A DNA stretch of 64,000 nt from Methanobacteriota archaeon (GCA_020348345.1 CP070748.1:125441-189440), one strand, 5' to 3'. Positions 36,901 through 45,130 are shown, counted from the first letter of the stretch. The notes: generated by a model not told the origin, from the letters alone. Program-made: numbers and translations.

Positions 36901-38395
36901 CGTACAGGACGCCCCTCAGCGACTGTTGGTTCTCCTTGAACTCGTCATAGAACTCCCTCCAGATGGGGGGTTCTAGCAGATCGTACTCTGGCAGATCCAC
37001 GACGACTGTGAAGTTGCCTATCCAGACAGGATGCAGATTGCCTTCAACATCCTCGACGAAGTAGACTCTTTCTGGAACATACACAAAACAGTCGGACTCA
37101 GCGGAGAATACCTCCGCGTAGACGATGGGGTCTGCGTCCACCAGGCGCATGGCATTCTCGAGCCAAGAGACGACCGCTTCATGCGCCTTGTCCTCGCCTG
37201 TTAGGTACGCCATCAGTGAGTCAAGCGAGTCAGCGACCTTGTCGATGAGGTCATCCGTGAAGTCGAGCACACCGAGCCATCCCATGTAGTCCATCAGCTT
37301 GACCGCCAGCTGGTCGATGATCCCCTCGACCGCTGAGGCCACCACGGATGTGGGGTCGACCCTCGGCTCTGTCCGTCCCAGGAACCAAAGGAACAGCTCG
37401 CCTGGGTCTGCGTATCTTCCGTTCGAGCCCGTGAGGGCTCTCAGCGCTAGATCGCCTCCTCCGCATTCTACCACCACCTGCTCAGCATAATCCAAATCGA
37501 CGCATCTGAAGAGTCGCGCCTGCTCGAGCAGCAGGCCTACTGCGATCGCTCTGTACACGTCCCGCTCGGTCAGGATGTCTCCCGTGACGAGAACGTCTGA
37601 GCGAAGCGGCGAGCCAGCGCCCTCGAGGACCCTCAGTTGTGCGAGAGTGGTGAGCATGCTCGCGACCGCCTTGCCAAGATCGGACATCGCTCCGAGAGAT
37701 GCTGACCTGAACGCTCTCAGCTTGGACTCTATGAAAGGAAGGGGTGACACGACCGGTCGCTGAAACGACGCGTTCTTGCTGAACGAGGCCGTTGCACTTG
37801 CGATTCTCACGCTGAATTCGCCGACTGCAACGTAGTAGGGAGTCACTGTTCTCTCCTGGAGGATCTCCTCGTTCCCAGAGGGCAGCTCGTTGTAGGTCAT
37901 GCTCTGTCCCTCCAATTCAACGGTCTCATTGGAGGTCTTGTCGGAGGCGACGAGGTCTATGGTGTTCATCTCTGAGAAGAGCAGCCCCCCGGTCCAGTTG
38001 GCGATCCCAATGCCGAAGCCGTGCTCCTCACGCGGGAACGCATGCTCGACGTACTCCTCCATCGAGTGCGAGAACGCCATCGATATCTCGGAGCCGTTCA
38101 CCGGGTACGAGCTCCAACGAGAGACGATATCCTGAGCTCGGGCGGCAGCTGCGAGCGACAGCTCAAGGGAGACGTCGTCCACAGCCGATACCATCGCCTC
38201 AAGCAGCCTCGCCCTGTCCCGAGCGGACGCTTCGTCCATCTCTCTCTTCGCCAGGTACGCTCCAGCTACAACAGTCGACAACAGGAGGACCGTCGCCACT
38301 AAGGAGAAAGACACCTGCCCCCAGTCGTCTGCTCGAAAGTCCAGGTCGTGCCTGTCGCGCCGATGCACGCAGCCTTCGTGTCTGATCTTCACCAT
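33956..38395 (-). CDS. Very large membrane-anchored protein with a lamin-tail domain
   Basis: From ATG 38395 the protein has 1,479 residues. After a basic N-terminus lies DDWGQVSFSLVATVLLLSTVVAGAYL, one hydrophobic helix whose charged-Gly-Gln start resembles a type IV pilin-like or class III signal segment. The bulk is predicted outside the cell: alpha/beta and amphipathic helical regions, with a lamin-tail (LTD) beta-sandwich near 1165-1290 (LVVNEFEANPTGDDNGKEWVELYNP, DGWRLE, PPGGYAVF). No transmembrane helix closes the protein. Proteins of this plan occur in Thermoplasmatota with no established role; a surface or adhesion function is a guess. It sits between two CPA2 antiporters. The frame extends to an ATG at 38431. 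Confidence 0.75.
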   Translation of the reverse strand: MVKIRHEGCVHRRDRHDLDFRADDWGQVSFSLVATVLLLSTVVAGAYLAKREMDEASARDRARLLEAMVSAVDDVSLELSLAAAARAQDIVSRWSSYPVNGSEISMAFSHSMEEYVEHAFPREEHGFGIGIANWTGGLLFSEMNTIDLVASDKTSNETVELEGQSMTYNELPSGNEEILQERTVTPYYVAVGEFSVRIASATASFSKNASFQRPVVSPLPFIESKLRAFRSASLGAMSDLGKAVASMLTTLAQLRVLEGAGSPLRSDVLVTGDILTERDVYRAIAVGLLLEQARLFRCVDLDYAEQVVVECGGGDLALRALTGSNGRYADPGELFLWFLGRTEPRVDPTSVVASAVEGIIDQLAVKLMDYMGWLGVLDFTDDLIDKVADSLDSLMAYLTGEDKAHEAVVSWLENAMRLVDADPIVYAEVFSAESDCFVYVPERVYFVEDVEGNLHPVWIGNFTVVVDLPEYDLLEPPIWREFYDEFKENQQSLRGVLYDCLRRLAHDIATQTLCELDAFVVDPFDDEDLFTTLSAASGDVALLADASALCDSVRTLPMFSSQCNTASELSAFASEHISELFGDELMSAAASNLVETLLERAQHQYIPDLVVPVEQQLEDIVANDVSFDPAWGVMQSMEQAVLAIGRVHLDRFLHVLNSSVARADDGFSGPLVDMIALALVSGVDGCPGFARLIESALSCATKAVLAQRNLACHKRSVFLDLDAQFDFWEGNLSSATERDAVLSETLSIDVVDGLKPMTAVPFDPDSGYDCLRQLIPIDEVLVQVKRPWNYDRSEEEYPNTHLTSLLNVTATPYATQWEVSVRAYIRIVASSSSSALDSLYGDSRVESERVIDIDLCLPIVVHSSTPLNGVEYNPTNTALSDAIAAARLFCNIVWDQLEPVVSWIRDGFDRVVWFLQDFFDVVASFATRLVKCVATGVQTLVETIQKYIQTFADSVLGKAVKLLIDMTGTIEVRISLYGFTITVRTNLPDLLFRDARDLLRIMVHSRHLGPGITFGVRVAQLSDGRYDLIVNGTLTTDDFSAEIVIDPLMQVKRRFAELHVKARSWALDLSVPEVEPYELAEASTSDLPGLGAMMSNIPLPMFGMSASVDLGMRVKYSPPFATNLVVNEFEANPTGDDNGKEWVELYNPLADEVALDGWRLETIHGSTRSIDLSGSVPPGGYAVFTFRETSIDNGQTGDPFNDGDAIALVDSNGDIVDLTPMLSDTANDPRSHQRNWDGGPKWSLRDCTKADSNGVPTFIATADYIAKALFEAFKEAFEETKTAEVSASLEFLRVIGKRILSHFIDNLLDIVKEIIQEVVFYVEATLSDATGAAGAGFRVSFVVKGEAISELLKWIIKSIATYLVNLGRVGNPVEYPSSPAAFFANLHIRFEMLFFVGMPRMLTALGANVDLDRRVAAVVSIGPNLPAIGRLAGMDWGAWAVDFGLRIERVPREIVGTALIKASGDLIDIWLVRARAYGI

Positions 38396-38488
38396 CCCGC
38401 ATCGTCGTTTTGCGCGCAGGCGGGTAAACATTTGCAGCTACATGCAGCGTACGCCATATGCCGTGCATGGAGATGCTTTCCGACTCAA

Positions 38489-38498
38489 GGTTAAATAT
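38489..38498 (+). promoter_or_regulatory. TATA box inside the 5' end of the second antiporter frame
   Basis: GGTTAAATATC is centred near 38494 and predicts a transcript start near 38521, 12 nt before the in-frame TTG at 38533. It argues against the upstream ATG at 38458. Confidence 0.5.
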
Positions 38499-38532
38499 CG
38501 ACTCCGTCATTCCCGTAGATGGATGGGATGCA

Positions 38533-39813
38533 TTGGGCACTGAGGAAACGCTTCTGCTGATATTCGTGGCGTTCTTCGCCGCGAAGGTCGGCGGCGAGAT
38601 AATGGAGAGGCTCAAACTCCCCGCCGTGACCGGAGAACTCATTGCGGGCGTCATTCTGGGCCCGTCCTTGCTCGGTCTGCTGACGGCGGAGCACTCATTT
38701 CTGGATGTGCTCGCCACTCTCGGAGCGACGTTCCTGCTCTTCTCGGTCGGCATGGAGACCAAGCTGTCGGAGCTGAAGAAGGTAGGGTTGATCGCCACTT
38801 CCGTTGCCGTCCTGGGCGTGCTCTCGCCGTTCATCGTCGGCTACTATGTGTCCATCCTGCTAAATTTCACCTCGGTCGAGGCGATGTTTATCGCGGCAGC
38901 GCTCGTCGCCACCAGCGTGGGCATCACCGCGAGAGTTCTCCAGGACATGGGCATGATCGCCTCCAACGAGGCGAAGATCATCCTCGGCGCTGCCGTCATC
39001 GATGACATTCTAGCTATGATAGTCCTCACGCTTGTGAGCGGCACGGCTGCGGGAGAGAGCCTGACGACTCTAGACGTGGTGATCGTCGTCGCAGAGGCAG
39101 CATGCTTCGTCGCCATAGTGACCATACTCGGCACAAGGATGGTGCGTTACGCCTCCGGAAAGAGGGAGATACGTCATGACCGTACGGTTGACGGGAGCTG
39201 GTCAATCCACTACAAGACCCGCGCGTTCAGACGAGACAGTTGGCTCGATAAGCTTGTCCAGAAGGAGGCTCCGTTCGTCATAATACTGATCGTTGTGTTC
39301 GGCCTGTCAGCGATGGCGTCGTACGTGGGTCTCGCTGCTATCAACGGTGCGTTCTTCGCCGGGCTCATCTTCTCGGACACCAAGGACACATACGAGCTCG
39401 AGCACAAGTTCGAGCCTCTGAACGTTCTCCTCGTCCCGTTCTTCTTTGTGGTCATGGGTGCGAGGGTGGACTTCACGGACTTCGCCAGCGTGGCACCGCT
39501 AGCGATAGCTCTCACCGTCATCGCAATCCTGACGAAGCTCGTCGGCTGTGCCGCCGGCGCGGCGACGCGAGGGGAGAAGACCGCCCTCATCGTCGGTGCG
39601 GGAATGGTTCCGAGAGGCGAGGTGGGCATCGTCGTCGCCATGATCGGTCTGAACATGGGCACCATCGGGAATGAGACGTATTCCGTCATAGTGCTCGTGT
39701 CGATAGCCACGACTCTGTACGCGCCGTTCCTGATACGCACTATCATAAACGCAGAGACTAAGAAGGAGCAGCGCTCGACGAATTGGCGTTTCAATCTGCG
39801 CTCTCGGACATGA
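38533..39813 (+). CDS. CPA2-family Na+/H+ antiporter
   Basis: Second antiporter of the window, 426 residues from TTG 38533. It has VGGEIMERLKLPAVTGELIAGVILGPSLLG at the N-terminus, VATSVGITARVLQDMG and VIDDILAM with the ion-coupling Asp pair, and MVPRGEVGIVVAMIG near the end. Only modest similarity to the other copy is visible outside the motifs. The frame is open from ATG 38458, but the TATA box lies within that extension and the extra 25 residues have no counterpart in the family. Its last 23 bp overlap the 3' end of the convergent TrmB gene. Confidence 0.9.
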   Translation: MGTEETLLLIFVAFFAAKVGGEIMERLKLPAVTGELIAGVILGPSLLGLLTAEHSFLDVLATLGATFLLFSVGMETKLSELKKVGLIATSVAVLGVLSPFIVGYYVSILLNFTSVEAMFIAAALVATSVGITARVLQDMGMIASNEAKIILGAAVIDDILAMIVLTLVSGTAAGESLTTLDVVIVVAEAACFVAIVTILGTRMVRYASGKREIRHDRTVDGSWSIHYKTRAFRRDSWLDKLVQKEAPFVIILIVVFGLSAMASYVGLAAINGAFFAGLIFSDTKDTYELEHKFEPLNVLLVPFFFVVMGARVDFTDFASVAPLAIALTVIAILTKLVGCAAGAATRGEKTALIVGAGMVPRGEVGIVVAMIGLNMGTIGNETYSVIVLVSIATTLYAPFLIRTIINAETKKEQRSTNWRFNLRSRT

Positions 39814-40537
39814 TCCGGAGGAACTCCTGCAGGTGCTGCGAGAGCGTCTCGTTGTCCGTGTAGCCGCATGCCGAGAGGTCGGGAGCGGCGAGGAGTGCGT
39901 TGCTCGCATCCGCGATGACATCCGTCGCAATCAGCCCCTTGCGGCGTATCACGGTGACGTTCTCGGGCACTTTGACGAACGGATTGGTGATGACGGTAAC
40001 CTTGACTCCCCTCGATATCGCGTCGGTGAACCTTCTGCCCATCCTGCGCCTGAACTCCGCTATCGACGGAGATGATATGATGAAGCTGTTCTCGGACCGA
40101 TCCAACATCTCCCCTATCTTGTCAAGGACGCGTTCCTTTCCAAGAATGGTGTAGACAAGCTGAGGGACACCTCGCTGCGACAGGATATCCTTCACGAGCG
40201 CTATCTTCGAATAGGCCTCTCGCACCTCGTTTGCATGCTTCTCGCCCAGCTCCACTGGGTCGGTCGGCGTGAACTTCCGGGGCCTGCCCTGCCTTGAGTG
40301 CGCGAAGCCCTTCCTCTCCAGCCCTTCAAGAGTTCTATATGCGGACGTGCGGGGAATTTGTGCGATGTCAGCTACAAAAGACGCCGATGATGTGCCCGAC
40401 GCCACAAGCGCGATGTACGCCTTCGCCTCGTACTCAGTGAGACCCATGCTCGAAAGCGTTCTGGATATCGTCGCGTACTCGTCCAGCAGATCGTCCGGGT
40501 TCACGCCGGCCTTGACGGCGATGGTTTTCAGGTCCAT
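39791..40537 (-). CDS. TrmB-family transcriptional regulator
   Basis: About 248 residues. The N-terminal winged helix (YATISRTLSSMGLTEYEAKAYIALVASGTSSASFVADIAQIPRTSAYRTLEGLERKGF) is typical of TrmB, followed by a short coiled coil and a PLD-like/ligand-type C-terminal domain (SFIISSPSIAEF, VKVTVITNPF). The longest frame begins at ATG 40549; a TATA box at 40561-40570 places transcription start near 40538, making ATG 40537 the leaderless start. It diverges from the lipid operon over 60 bp and an inverted repeat covers its own start, so it is likely to control itself and perhaps that operon. Confidence 0.85.
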   Translation of the reverse strand: MDLKTIAVKAGVNPDDLLDEYATISRTLSSMGLTEYEAKAYIALVASGTSSASFVADIAQIPRTSAYRTLEGLERKGFAHSRQGRPRKFTPTDPVELGEKHANEVREAYSKIALVKDILSQRGVPQLVYTILGKERVLDKIGEMLDRSENSFIISSPSIAEFRRRMGRRFTDAISRGVKVTVITNPFVKVPENVTVIRRKGLIATDVIADASNALLAAPDLSACGYTDNETLSQHLQEFLRIMSESAD

Positions 40538-40539
40538 TT

Positions 40540-40556
40540 GTAGCTGCATATGCTAC
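40540..40556. promoter_or_regulatory. Inverted repeat, candidate TrmB operator
   Basis: GTAGC-N7-GCTAC (17 bp) lies between the shared TATA box and the TrmB start site. A related sequence containing GCTGCAT occurs near 38438-38456, in front of the second antiporter. Confidence 0.45.
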
Positions 40557-40560
40557 ATAA

Positions 40561-40570
40561 CATTTAAATG
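40561..40570. promoter_or_regulatory. Palindromic TATA box shared by divergent genes
   Basis: CATTTAAATG is a perfect palindrome, so TBP can bind it in both orientations. It fits the TrmB gene (leaderless ATG 40537) on one side and the tes-like gene (start near 40592, ATG 40608) on the other. Confidence 0.55.
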
Positions 40571-40607
40571 AATCGCTATGAATAAACCTCCATCGAAGGG
40601 ATGTCCA

Positions 40608-42161
40608 ATGCTCACCAGAGACAGTGCCATACCTCGCGGTCTTCCCAAGACAACGGAAAGCCTATGTCCAGAATGCCTCTCGGTGATCGAAGCCACGATC
40701 AGGGAGAAGGATGGCAAGGTGGTGATGGAGAAGACCTGCCCCGAACACGGCGACTTCAACGACGTCGTCTGGTCCGACGTGGACATGTATCTTCGAGTAG
40801 AATCCTGGGCCAAGGATGGCGTCGGCATACTCAACCCAGCGATCAAGGACGCGAAGAAGTGTCCGTTCGATTGCGGCCTCTGCGACCTCCATCTGAGCCA
40901 TACCGGCTTGACGAATGTCGATCTCACAAACAGGTGCAATCTGAAGTGCCCAATATGCTTCGCAAACGCAAACGCGGCCGGATACGTTTTCGAACCGGAC
41001 TTCGACACGGTCATGCGGATGCTCGAGGTGGTGAGGAGTGAGAAGCCCGTGCCGTGTCCTGCAGTGCAGTTCTCCGGCGGAGAGCCGACCATACACCCAG
41101 AGTTCCTCGAGATCATAGCTGCAGCGAAGGACATGGGATTCGCGCAGGTACAGGCGGCGACGAACGGCATCAAGTTCGCGGAGAGCATCGAATTCTGCCG
41201 TAAGGCGAGCGACGCTGGCTTGAACACCCTGTACCTACAGTTCGACGGAATGAGACCGGAGATATACAAGCGCGCCCGCGGAAGGGATCTGTTGGACACG
41301 AAGAAGAAGGTCATCGAGAACTTCAGACAAGTCAAGGACCACTCCTCGATCGTATTCGTTCCCACCATCGTGAAAGGGGTGAACGACGACCAGGTGTGGC
41401 CCATACTTCGCTTCGCGCTGGAGAACATGGATGTCGTTAGGGGTGTGAACTATCAACCCGTCGCTTTCACAGGGAGGTGCACCAGCGAGGAGCTTGAGAA
41501 GGGCAGGTACACGCTTCCGGACCTCGCAAAGGACATGGAGCGGCAATCGGGTGGCAGGATCAAGACCACCGATTGGTATCCGGTCCCGACGGTATCTGCG
41601 ATCTCCGAGCTGTGGCAGGCGCTGTACGGGGACCACAAGGTGACGCTTACCACGCATGTTCACTGCGGCATAGCGACGTATATGTTCGTCAAGGATCCGG
41701 ACAACATCGTTCCCGTCACCAGGTTCGTCGATGTGGAGCCGCTGTTCCACGAGATGTACGAGCTGGCAAAGAAGACCGAGTCAAAACGCATCAAGTCATT
41801 CAGCAAGGTCAAGGCGTTCAGCCTGCTGAAGAAGCACCTGAAGAAGGATGAGCTCCCGGACGGCATGAGCTCCGTTCAGTTCCTGAAGTCCATGAGGGGG
41901 GTGCTGTCAGAGGAGACGAAGACAGAGCTGTCCAAGTTCAGCTGGCAGATGATGTACGTCGGCGCGATGCATTTCATGGACTCGTACAACTACGACATCG
42001 AGCGCGTCAAGAGATGCATGATACACTACACAACGCCCGATGGCATGATAATACCGTTCTGCGCATACAACTCGGGACCGATCTACAGGACCGAGGTCGA
42101 GAAGAAGCACTCCATCCCGATCGAGGAGTGGAGGCGCAGACACGGCGCTGAGTACACCTGA
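40608..42161 (+). CDS. tes: Radical SAM protein, tetraether lipid synthase (Tes)-like
   Basis: 517 residues from ATG 40608. It resembles the Tes/MJ0619 family, which joins archaeol chains through C-C bonds to make macrocyclic or tetraether (GDGT) lipids. Visible parts: N-terminal zinc-like C-PE-C...C-PEHGDF, then C-PFD-C-GL-C-DLH, the radical SAM motif C-NLK-C-PI-C in TNRCNLKCPICFANANAAGY, FSGGEPTIHPEF, and the Tes-like blocks YLQFDG, PTIVKGVNDDQ and VRGVNYQPVAFTGRC. The last 100 residues include further Cys. A neighbouring ferredoxin and geranylgeranyl reductase support a membrane-lipid role. The frame also offers ATG 40578; the TATA position and AAGGGATG favour 40608. Confidence 0.8.
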   Translation: MLTRDSAIPRGLPKTTESLCPECLSVIEATIREKDGKVVMEKTCPEHGDFNDVVWSDVDMYLRVESWAKDGVGILNPAIKDAKKCPFDCGLCDLHLSHTGLTNVDLTNRCNLKCPICFANANAAGYVFEPDFDTVMRMLEVVRSEKPVPCPAVQFSGGEPTIHPEFLEIIAAAKDMGFAQVQAATNGIKFAESIEFCRKASDAGLNTLYLQFDGMRPEIYKRARGRDLLDTKKKVIENFRQVKDHSSIVFVPTIVKGVNDDQVWPILRFALENMDVVRGVNYQPVAFTGRCTSEELEKGRYTLPDLAKDMERQSGGRIKTTDWYPVPTVSAISELWQALYGDHKVTLTTHVHCGIATYMFVKDPDNIVPVTRFVDVEPLFHEMYELAKKTESKRIKSFSKVKAFSLLKKHLKKDELPDGMSSVQFLKSMRGVLSEETKTELSKFSWQMMYVGAMHFMDSYNYDIERVKRCMIHYTTPDGMIIPFCAYNSGPIYRTEVEKKHSIPIEEWRRRHGAEYT

Positions 42162-42171
42162 GGTGATTCTT

Positions 42172-42378
42172 GTGGCGAAGGAGGAGAATGCCAGGCTCGA
42201 GGTCGAGATAGCCGGATGTCTGCATTGTGGAGCGTGCGTCGGTTCGTGCCCGTCGAACGCTATCTATCTCAACGAGGTTCTTCTGGAATTCGGAGAGGCT
42301 TGCACTCTCTGCAAGCGATGCACGAAGGTGTGCCCCGTAGGCGCGATCTCGCTCGGGGGAGGTGGCGGAGATGAATGA
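42172..42378 (+). CDS. 2[4Fe-4S] ferredoxin
   Basis: A 68-residue ferredoxin with two complete motifs, C-LH-C-GA-C-VGS-CP and C-TL-C-KR-C-TKV-CP. It starts at GTG 42172, 3-4 nt after AGGTGAT, and ends inside the ribosome site of the next gene, so it is co-expressed with the tes-like and geranylgeranyl reductase genes. The likely job is to deliver electrons to one or both: radical SAM reductive cleavage and double-bond reduction each need low-potential electrons. Confidence 0.9.
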   Translation: MAKEENARLEVEIAGCLHCGACVGSCPSNAIYLNEVLLEFGEACTLCKRCTKVCPVGAISLGGGGGDE

Positions 42379-43555
42379 TTACGACGTCGTTGTCGTCGGT
42401 GCAGGCCCTGCTGGCACAAGCACGGCGAGATGGGCCGCCAGAAACGGCGCGAGCGTTCTGGTCGTGGAGAAGCGGCAGGAGATAGGCTCTCCAGTTGGAT
42501 GTGGTGAGGGCATATCCCGCTCATGGCTGGACTCTGTCGATCTGAAGCTTGATTCAAGGAGCGTCGCATGCCAGGTGAAGGGAGCGAAGATAGTGTCTCC
42601 GAACGGCACGCCGTTCTACCTGTCCGAGCACATGGCAGGGAATGAGGTGGGCCTCGTGCTCGATCGTGTCTTCTTCGACAAGTCGCTCGCGAAGCTCGCG
42701 GCAATAGCGGGCGCAGACATAATGCTCAAAGCCTCCGCCCTCGAACTTCTCAGGGAGGGGGACGCAGTCGTCGGCGTCAAGATCAGATCGTTCGGCGAGA
42801 CGAGGGAGATACGATGCGGATGCGTCGTTGGGGCCGACGGCTTCGAATCCCAAGTGGGGCGCTGGGCGGGAATCAACACTTCACTCGCGCCAAAGGATAT
42901 CACCACATGCTTACAATACCGTCTAACGAACATCGAGCACGAGCACGAGTACTGCCAGTTCTACCTTGGCAGCGTCGCCCCTGGGGGCTATGTGTGGGTC
43001 TTCCCGAAGGACGAGGAGACCGCCAATGTAGGCATCGGCGTGGGCCTGCCCAGGCTGAAGGAGCCGGGCGAGGTCAAGGGATATCTTGACAGGTTCATCG
43101 AGAGCCAGCCGGGCCTGAGGAAGGGAGAGCCGTTAGATATCGTGAGCGGGGCGGTCTCTGTTTGCGCCCCCATAGATCGCACTGTCGCCGACGGCGTCCT
43201 GCTCGTCGGAGATTCGGCGAGGCAGATCGATCCCATCACGGGAGGAGGCATATCGAACAGCTGCCGTGCGGGCAGGGTCGCGGGCGAGGTGCTGGCTCAG
43301 GCCGCGGAGAAGGGAGATTTCAGCGCCGAATCGCTGAAGGCCTATGAGAACGGATGGCGGGACCTGCTCGAGGATCACCTTTACAGGAATTGGATAGCAA
43401 AGGAGAAGCTCGTGACTCTGTCGGATGAGACGTTCGACAAGGTGATCGAGACGCTCAACGACGTGGGAGTGGAGAGCGTCTCAACACTCGCGATACTCAA
43501 GGCCGTGGAGAAGAGACATCCAGACCTCGTGAAGGAGTTCCAGGAGTTTCTCTGA
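42371..43555 (+). CDS. Geranylgeranyl (digeranylgeranylglycerophospholipid) reductase
   Basis: Flavoprotein that saturates the isoprenoid chains of archaeal lipids, 394 residues. It has an N-terminal FAD-binding Rossmann motif (DVVVVGAGPAGTSTARWAARNG), the family signature PVGCGEGIS, the sheet motif GGYVWVFPKDEETANVGIGVG and the second FAD motif GVLLVGDSARQIDPITGGGISNSC. ATG 42371 lies after GGAGGTGGCGGAG and overlaps the ferredoxin gene by 8 bp. Third gene of the lipid operon. Confidence 0.92.
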   Translation: MNDYDVVVVGAGPAGTSTARWAARNGASVLVVEKRQEIGSPVGCGEGISRSWLDSVDLKLDSRSVACQVKGAKIVSPNGTPFYLSEHMAGNEVGLVLDRVFFDKSLAKLAAIAGADIMLKASALELLREGDAVVGVKIRSFGETREIRCGCVVGADGFESQVGRWAGINTSLAPKDITTCLQYRLTNIEHEHEYCQFYLGSVAPGGYVWVFPKDEETANVGIGVGLPRLKEPGEVKGYLDRFIESQPGLRKGEPLDIVSGAVSVCAPIDRTVADGVLLVGDSARQIDPITGGGISNSCRAGRVAGEVLAQAAEKGDFSAESLKAYENGWRDLLEDHLYRNWIAKEKLVTLSDETFDKVIETLNDVGVESVSTLAILKAVEKRHPDLVKEFQEFL

Positions 43556-43571
43556 GGGTCGGGCGCGGTAG

Positions 43572-43579
43572 TATAAAAC
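43572..43579 (+). promoter_or_regulatory. TATA box of the GT39-like gene
   Basis: AGTATAAAACC predicts a start near 43602, immediately before GGAGG at 43605-43609. Confidence 0.65.
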
Positions 43580-43619
43580 CCATCAACCCTAGTACCGGAG
43601 CACAGGAGGACGGGTCGGC

Positions 43620-45119
43620 ATTCCAGTATCGTGCGAGCTTCTCAGGAACCTGCGCGAACGCCATCTGCTCATCGCTGTTGCGATCATCCTCATTGCCGCA
43701 CTCGCGCTCAGGGTTGCTAACATCGGCTGGAGCTACTCCAACAACGGCGTCGACGAAGGCGTGATGATCGAGAGGGCGCTGATGGTCAGCCGAGGCTACT
43801 CGTTGTACTCCGAGCTCCCCTGCGATCAGGCGCCTGCAGCGTTCCTGATCGGCTCGCTGTTCTCAGGTGATGTGGTCTCGTTGAGGCTTCTGACAGCGAT
43901 CATCTCACTCGGGGCCATCGCCTGCTCGATGGCCGTGTCGCGATTCCTGGCCGGTCAATACGCGGCGATATTCACCGGGGCGTTGCTCGCAGTCGATTTC
44001 ACCTTCGTCAGAGAGTCAAGGCTCTTCTCGTTGGACGCTCTCTCCGCTGGTCTTCTGATATTCGCCGTTGCAGCGTTCATCCTTGGCCAGCGTCGGAAGC
44101 ACGCGCTCGCCCTGGTGTTTGCAGGATTGCTCATCGGACTGTCTGCTTCCGTGAAGCTGATTGGTGGGTTGGGCCTAGTGGCAGTACTTTTCTTCCTGGC
44201 GGTCGAAGCGAGGGCTGGGAGGGAGACTCTCAAGGCGTCACTGGTCAAAGGCGCGACTGTCGCGGCATCGTCGATGATACCGGTCGCGGCCTTCATGCTC
44301 GTTCTCGGCCCCTCCGATATGCTCCAGGGAGCCGTCCTGGACCAGGCCCACAGGGGCTTCGAGCCTTTCCTGAAACTATCGATACTGGCGTTCTTCGGGC
44401 TCAGCGTCGCCTACGCCCTTCCAATGGCCTATGCGAGAAGCTTGTGGAAGCTGGGAGCGAGCCAGCGGTTCATGCTGTGTGTCGTAGGCGTTATCCTCGC
44501 GTTCATGATCCTGCAGCCACTGACGTTTCTGCACCATATGGTCTTCTTGAGCCCCATTCTGGCGATTCTCGCAGGCATACTGATGTCGTCGGAGCTTGGC
44601 TTAGGAAAGGGCGCCATCTCGGAAAGAGCAGAGAGATTTGAACCGAATCGGGCACGACGTGGAAGGGCGTGCAAGGCCGCGTTTCTGGTCGCCATTGTCT
44701 TGTCGGGCGGCCTGTCCTGCTACGGCGTGATCGTTCAGGACGAGCCCGCGCAGGTCAAGTACGGCGAACTGCTGTCGCAACTCACCGCCGAAGGCGATTT
44801 CGTGATATGTGGCGATCCGATCATAGCGGCATACGCTGACCGGCGGACGCCACCGGAGGTCGTGAATGTCGCAGAGAGGCAGCATCCAGCCATCGACCTG
44901 GACACTCTCAGAAACGCTGTCGTCGAGTACAACGTCAAGGTCGTCGTCATATGCTACTTCCTGAACGATATCGCTGGCCTCGAGGAGATGCTGTCTGATG
45001 AGGGCTTTGCAGTGCTTGCCCTGCCATACGCCGTATCTGAGGCAGAGGCGGCCCTCGACCTGTTTCAGAAACCTATCGAGCCCGTGGCTTTCTACGGCAG
45101 GGATCTCTCGACGGTATGA
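43620..45119 (+). CDS. GT39/ArnT-like polyprenyl-phosphate glycosyltransferase (membrane), apparent non-ATG start
   Basis: Multi-helix membrane glycosyltransferase using a polyprenyl-phosphate sugar donor. The first standard start in frame is GTG 43761, but it would cut off TM helix 1 (HLLIAVAIILIAALALRVANIGW) and the DEG motif after it, whose acidic residue is the catalytic base region of this family. The frame stays open from 43593 with no ATG/GTG/TTG; ATT at 43620 follows GGAGG by 10 nt and a TATA box by 40. With that start it has 499 residues, about nine helices and a C-terminal Rossmann-like soluble tail from about 370 (VKYGELLSQLTAEGDFVICGDPIIAAYADRRTPPE). A base-call error is an alternative. 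Confidence 0.75.
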   Translation: MPVSCELLRNLRERHLLIAVAIILIAALALRVANIGWSYSNNGVDEGVMIERALMVSRGYSLYSELPCDQAPAAFLIGSLFSGDVVSLRLLTAIISLGAIACSMAVSRFLAGQYAAIFTGALLAVDFTFVRESRLFSLDALSAGLLIFAVAAFILGQRRKHALALVFAGLLIGLSASVKLIGGLGLVAVLFFLAVEARAGRETLKASLVKGATVAASSMIPVAAFMLVLGPSDMLQGAVLDQAHRGFEPFLKLSILAFFGLSVAYALPMAYARSLWKLGASQRFMLCVVGVILAFMILQPLTFLHHMVFLSPILAILAGILMSSELGLGKGAISERAERFEPNRARRGRACKAAFLVAIVLSGGLSCYGVIVQDEPAQVKYGELLSQLTAEGDFVICGDPIIAAYADRRTPPEVVNVAERQHPAIDLDTLRNAVVEYNVKVVVICYFLNDIAGLEEMLSDEGFAVLALPYAVSEAEAALDLFQKPIEPVAFYGRDLSTV

Positions 45120-45130
45120 CCTTCTCGGAA

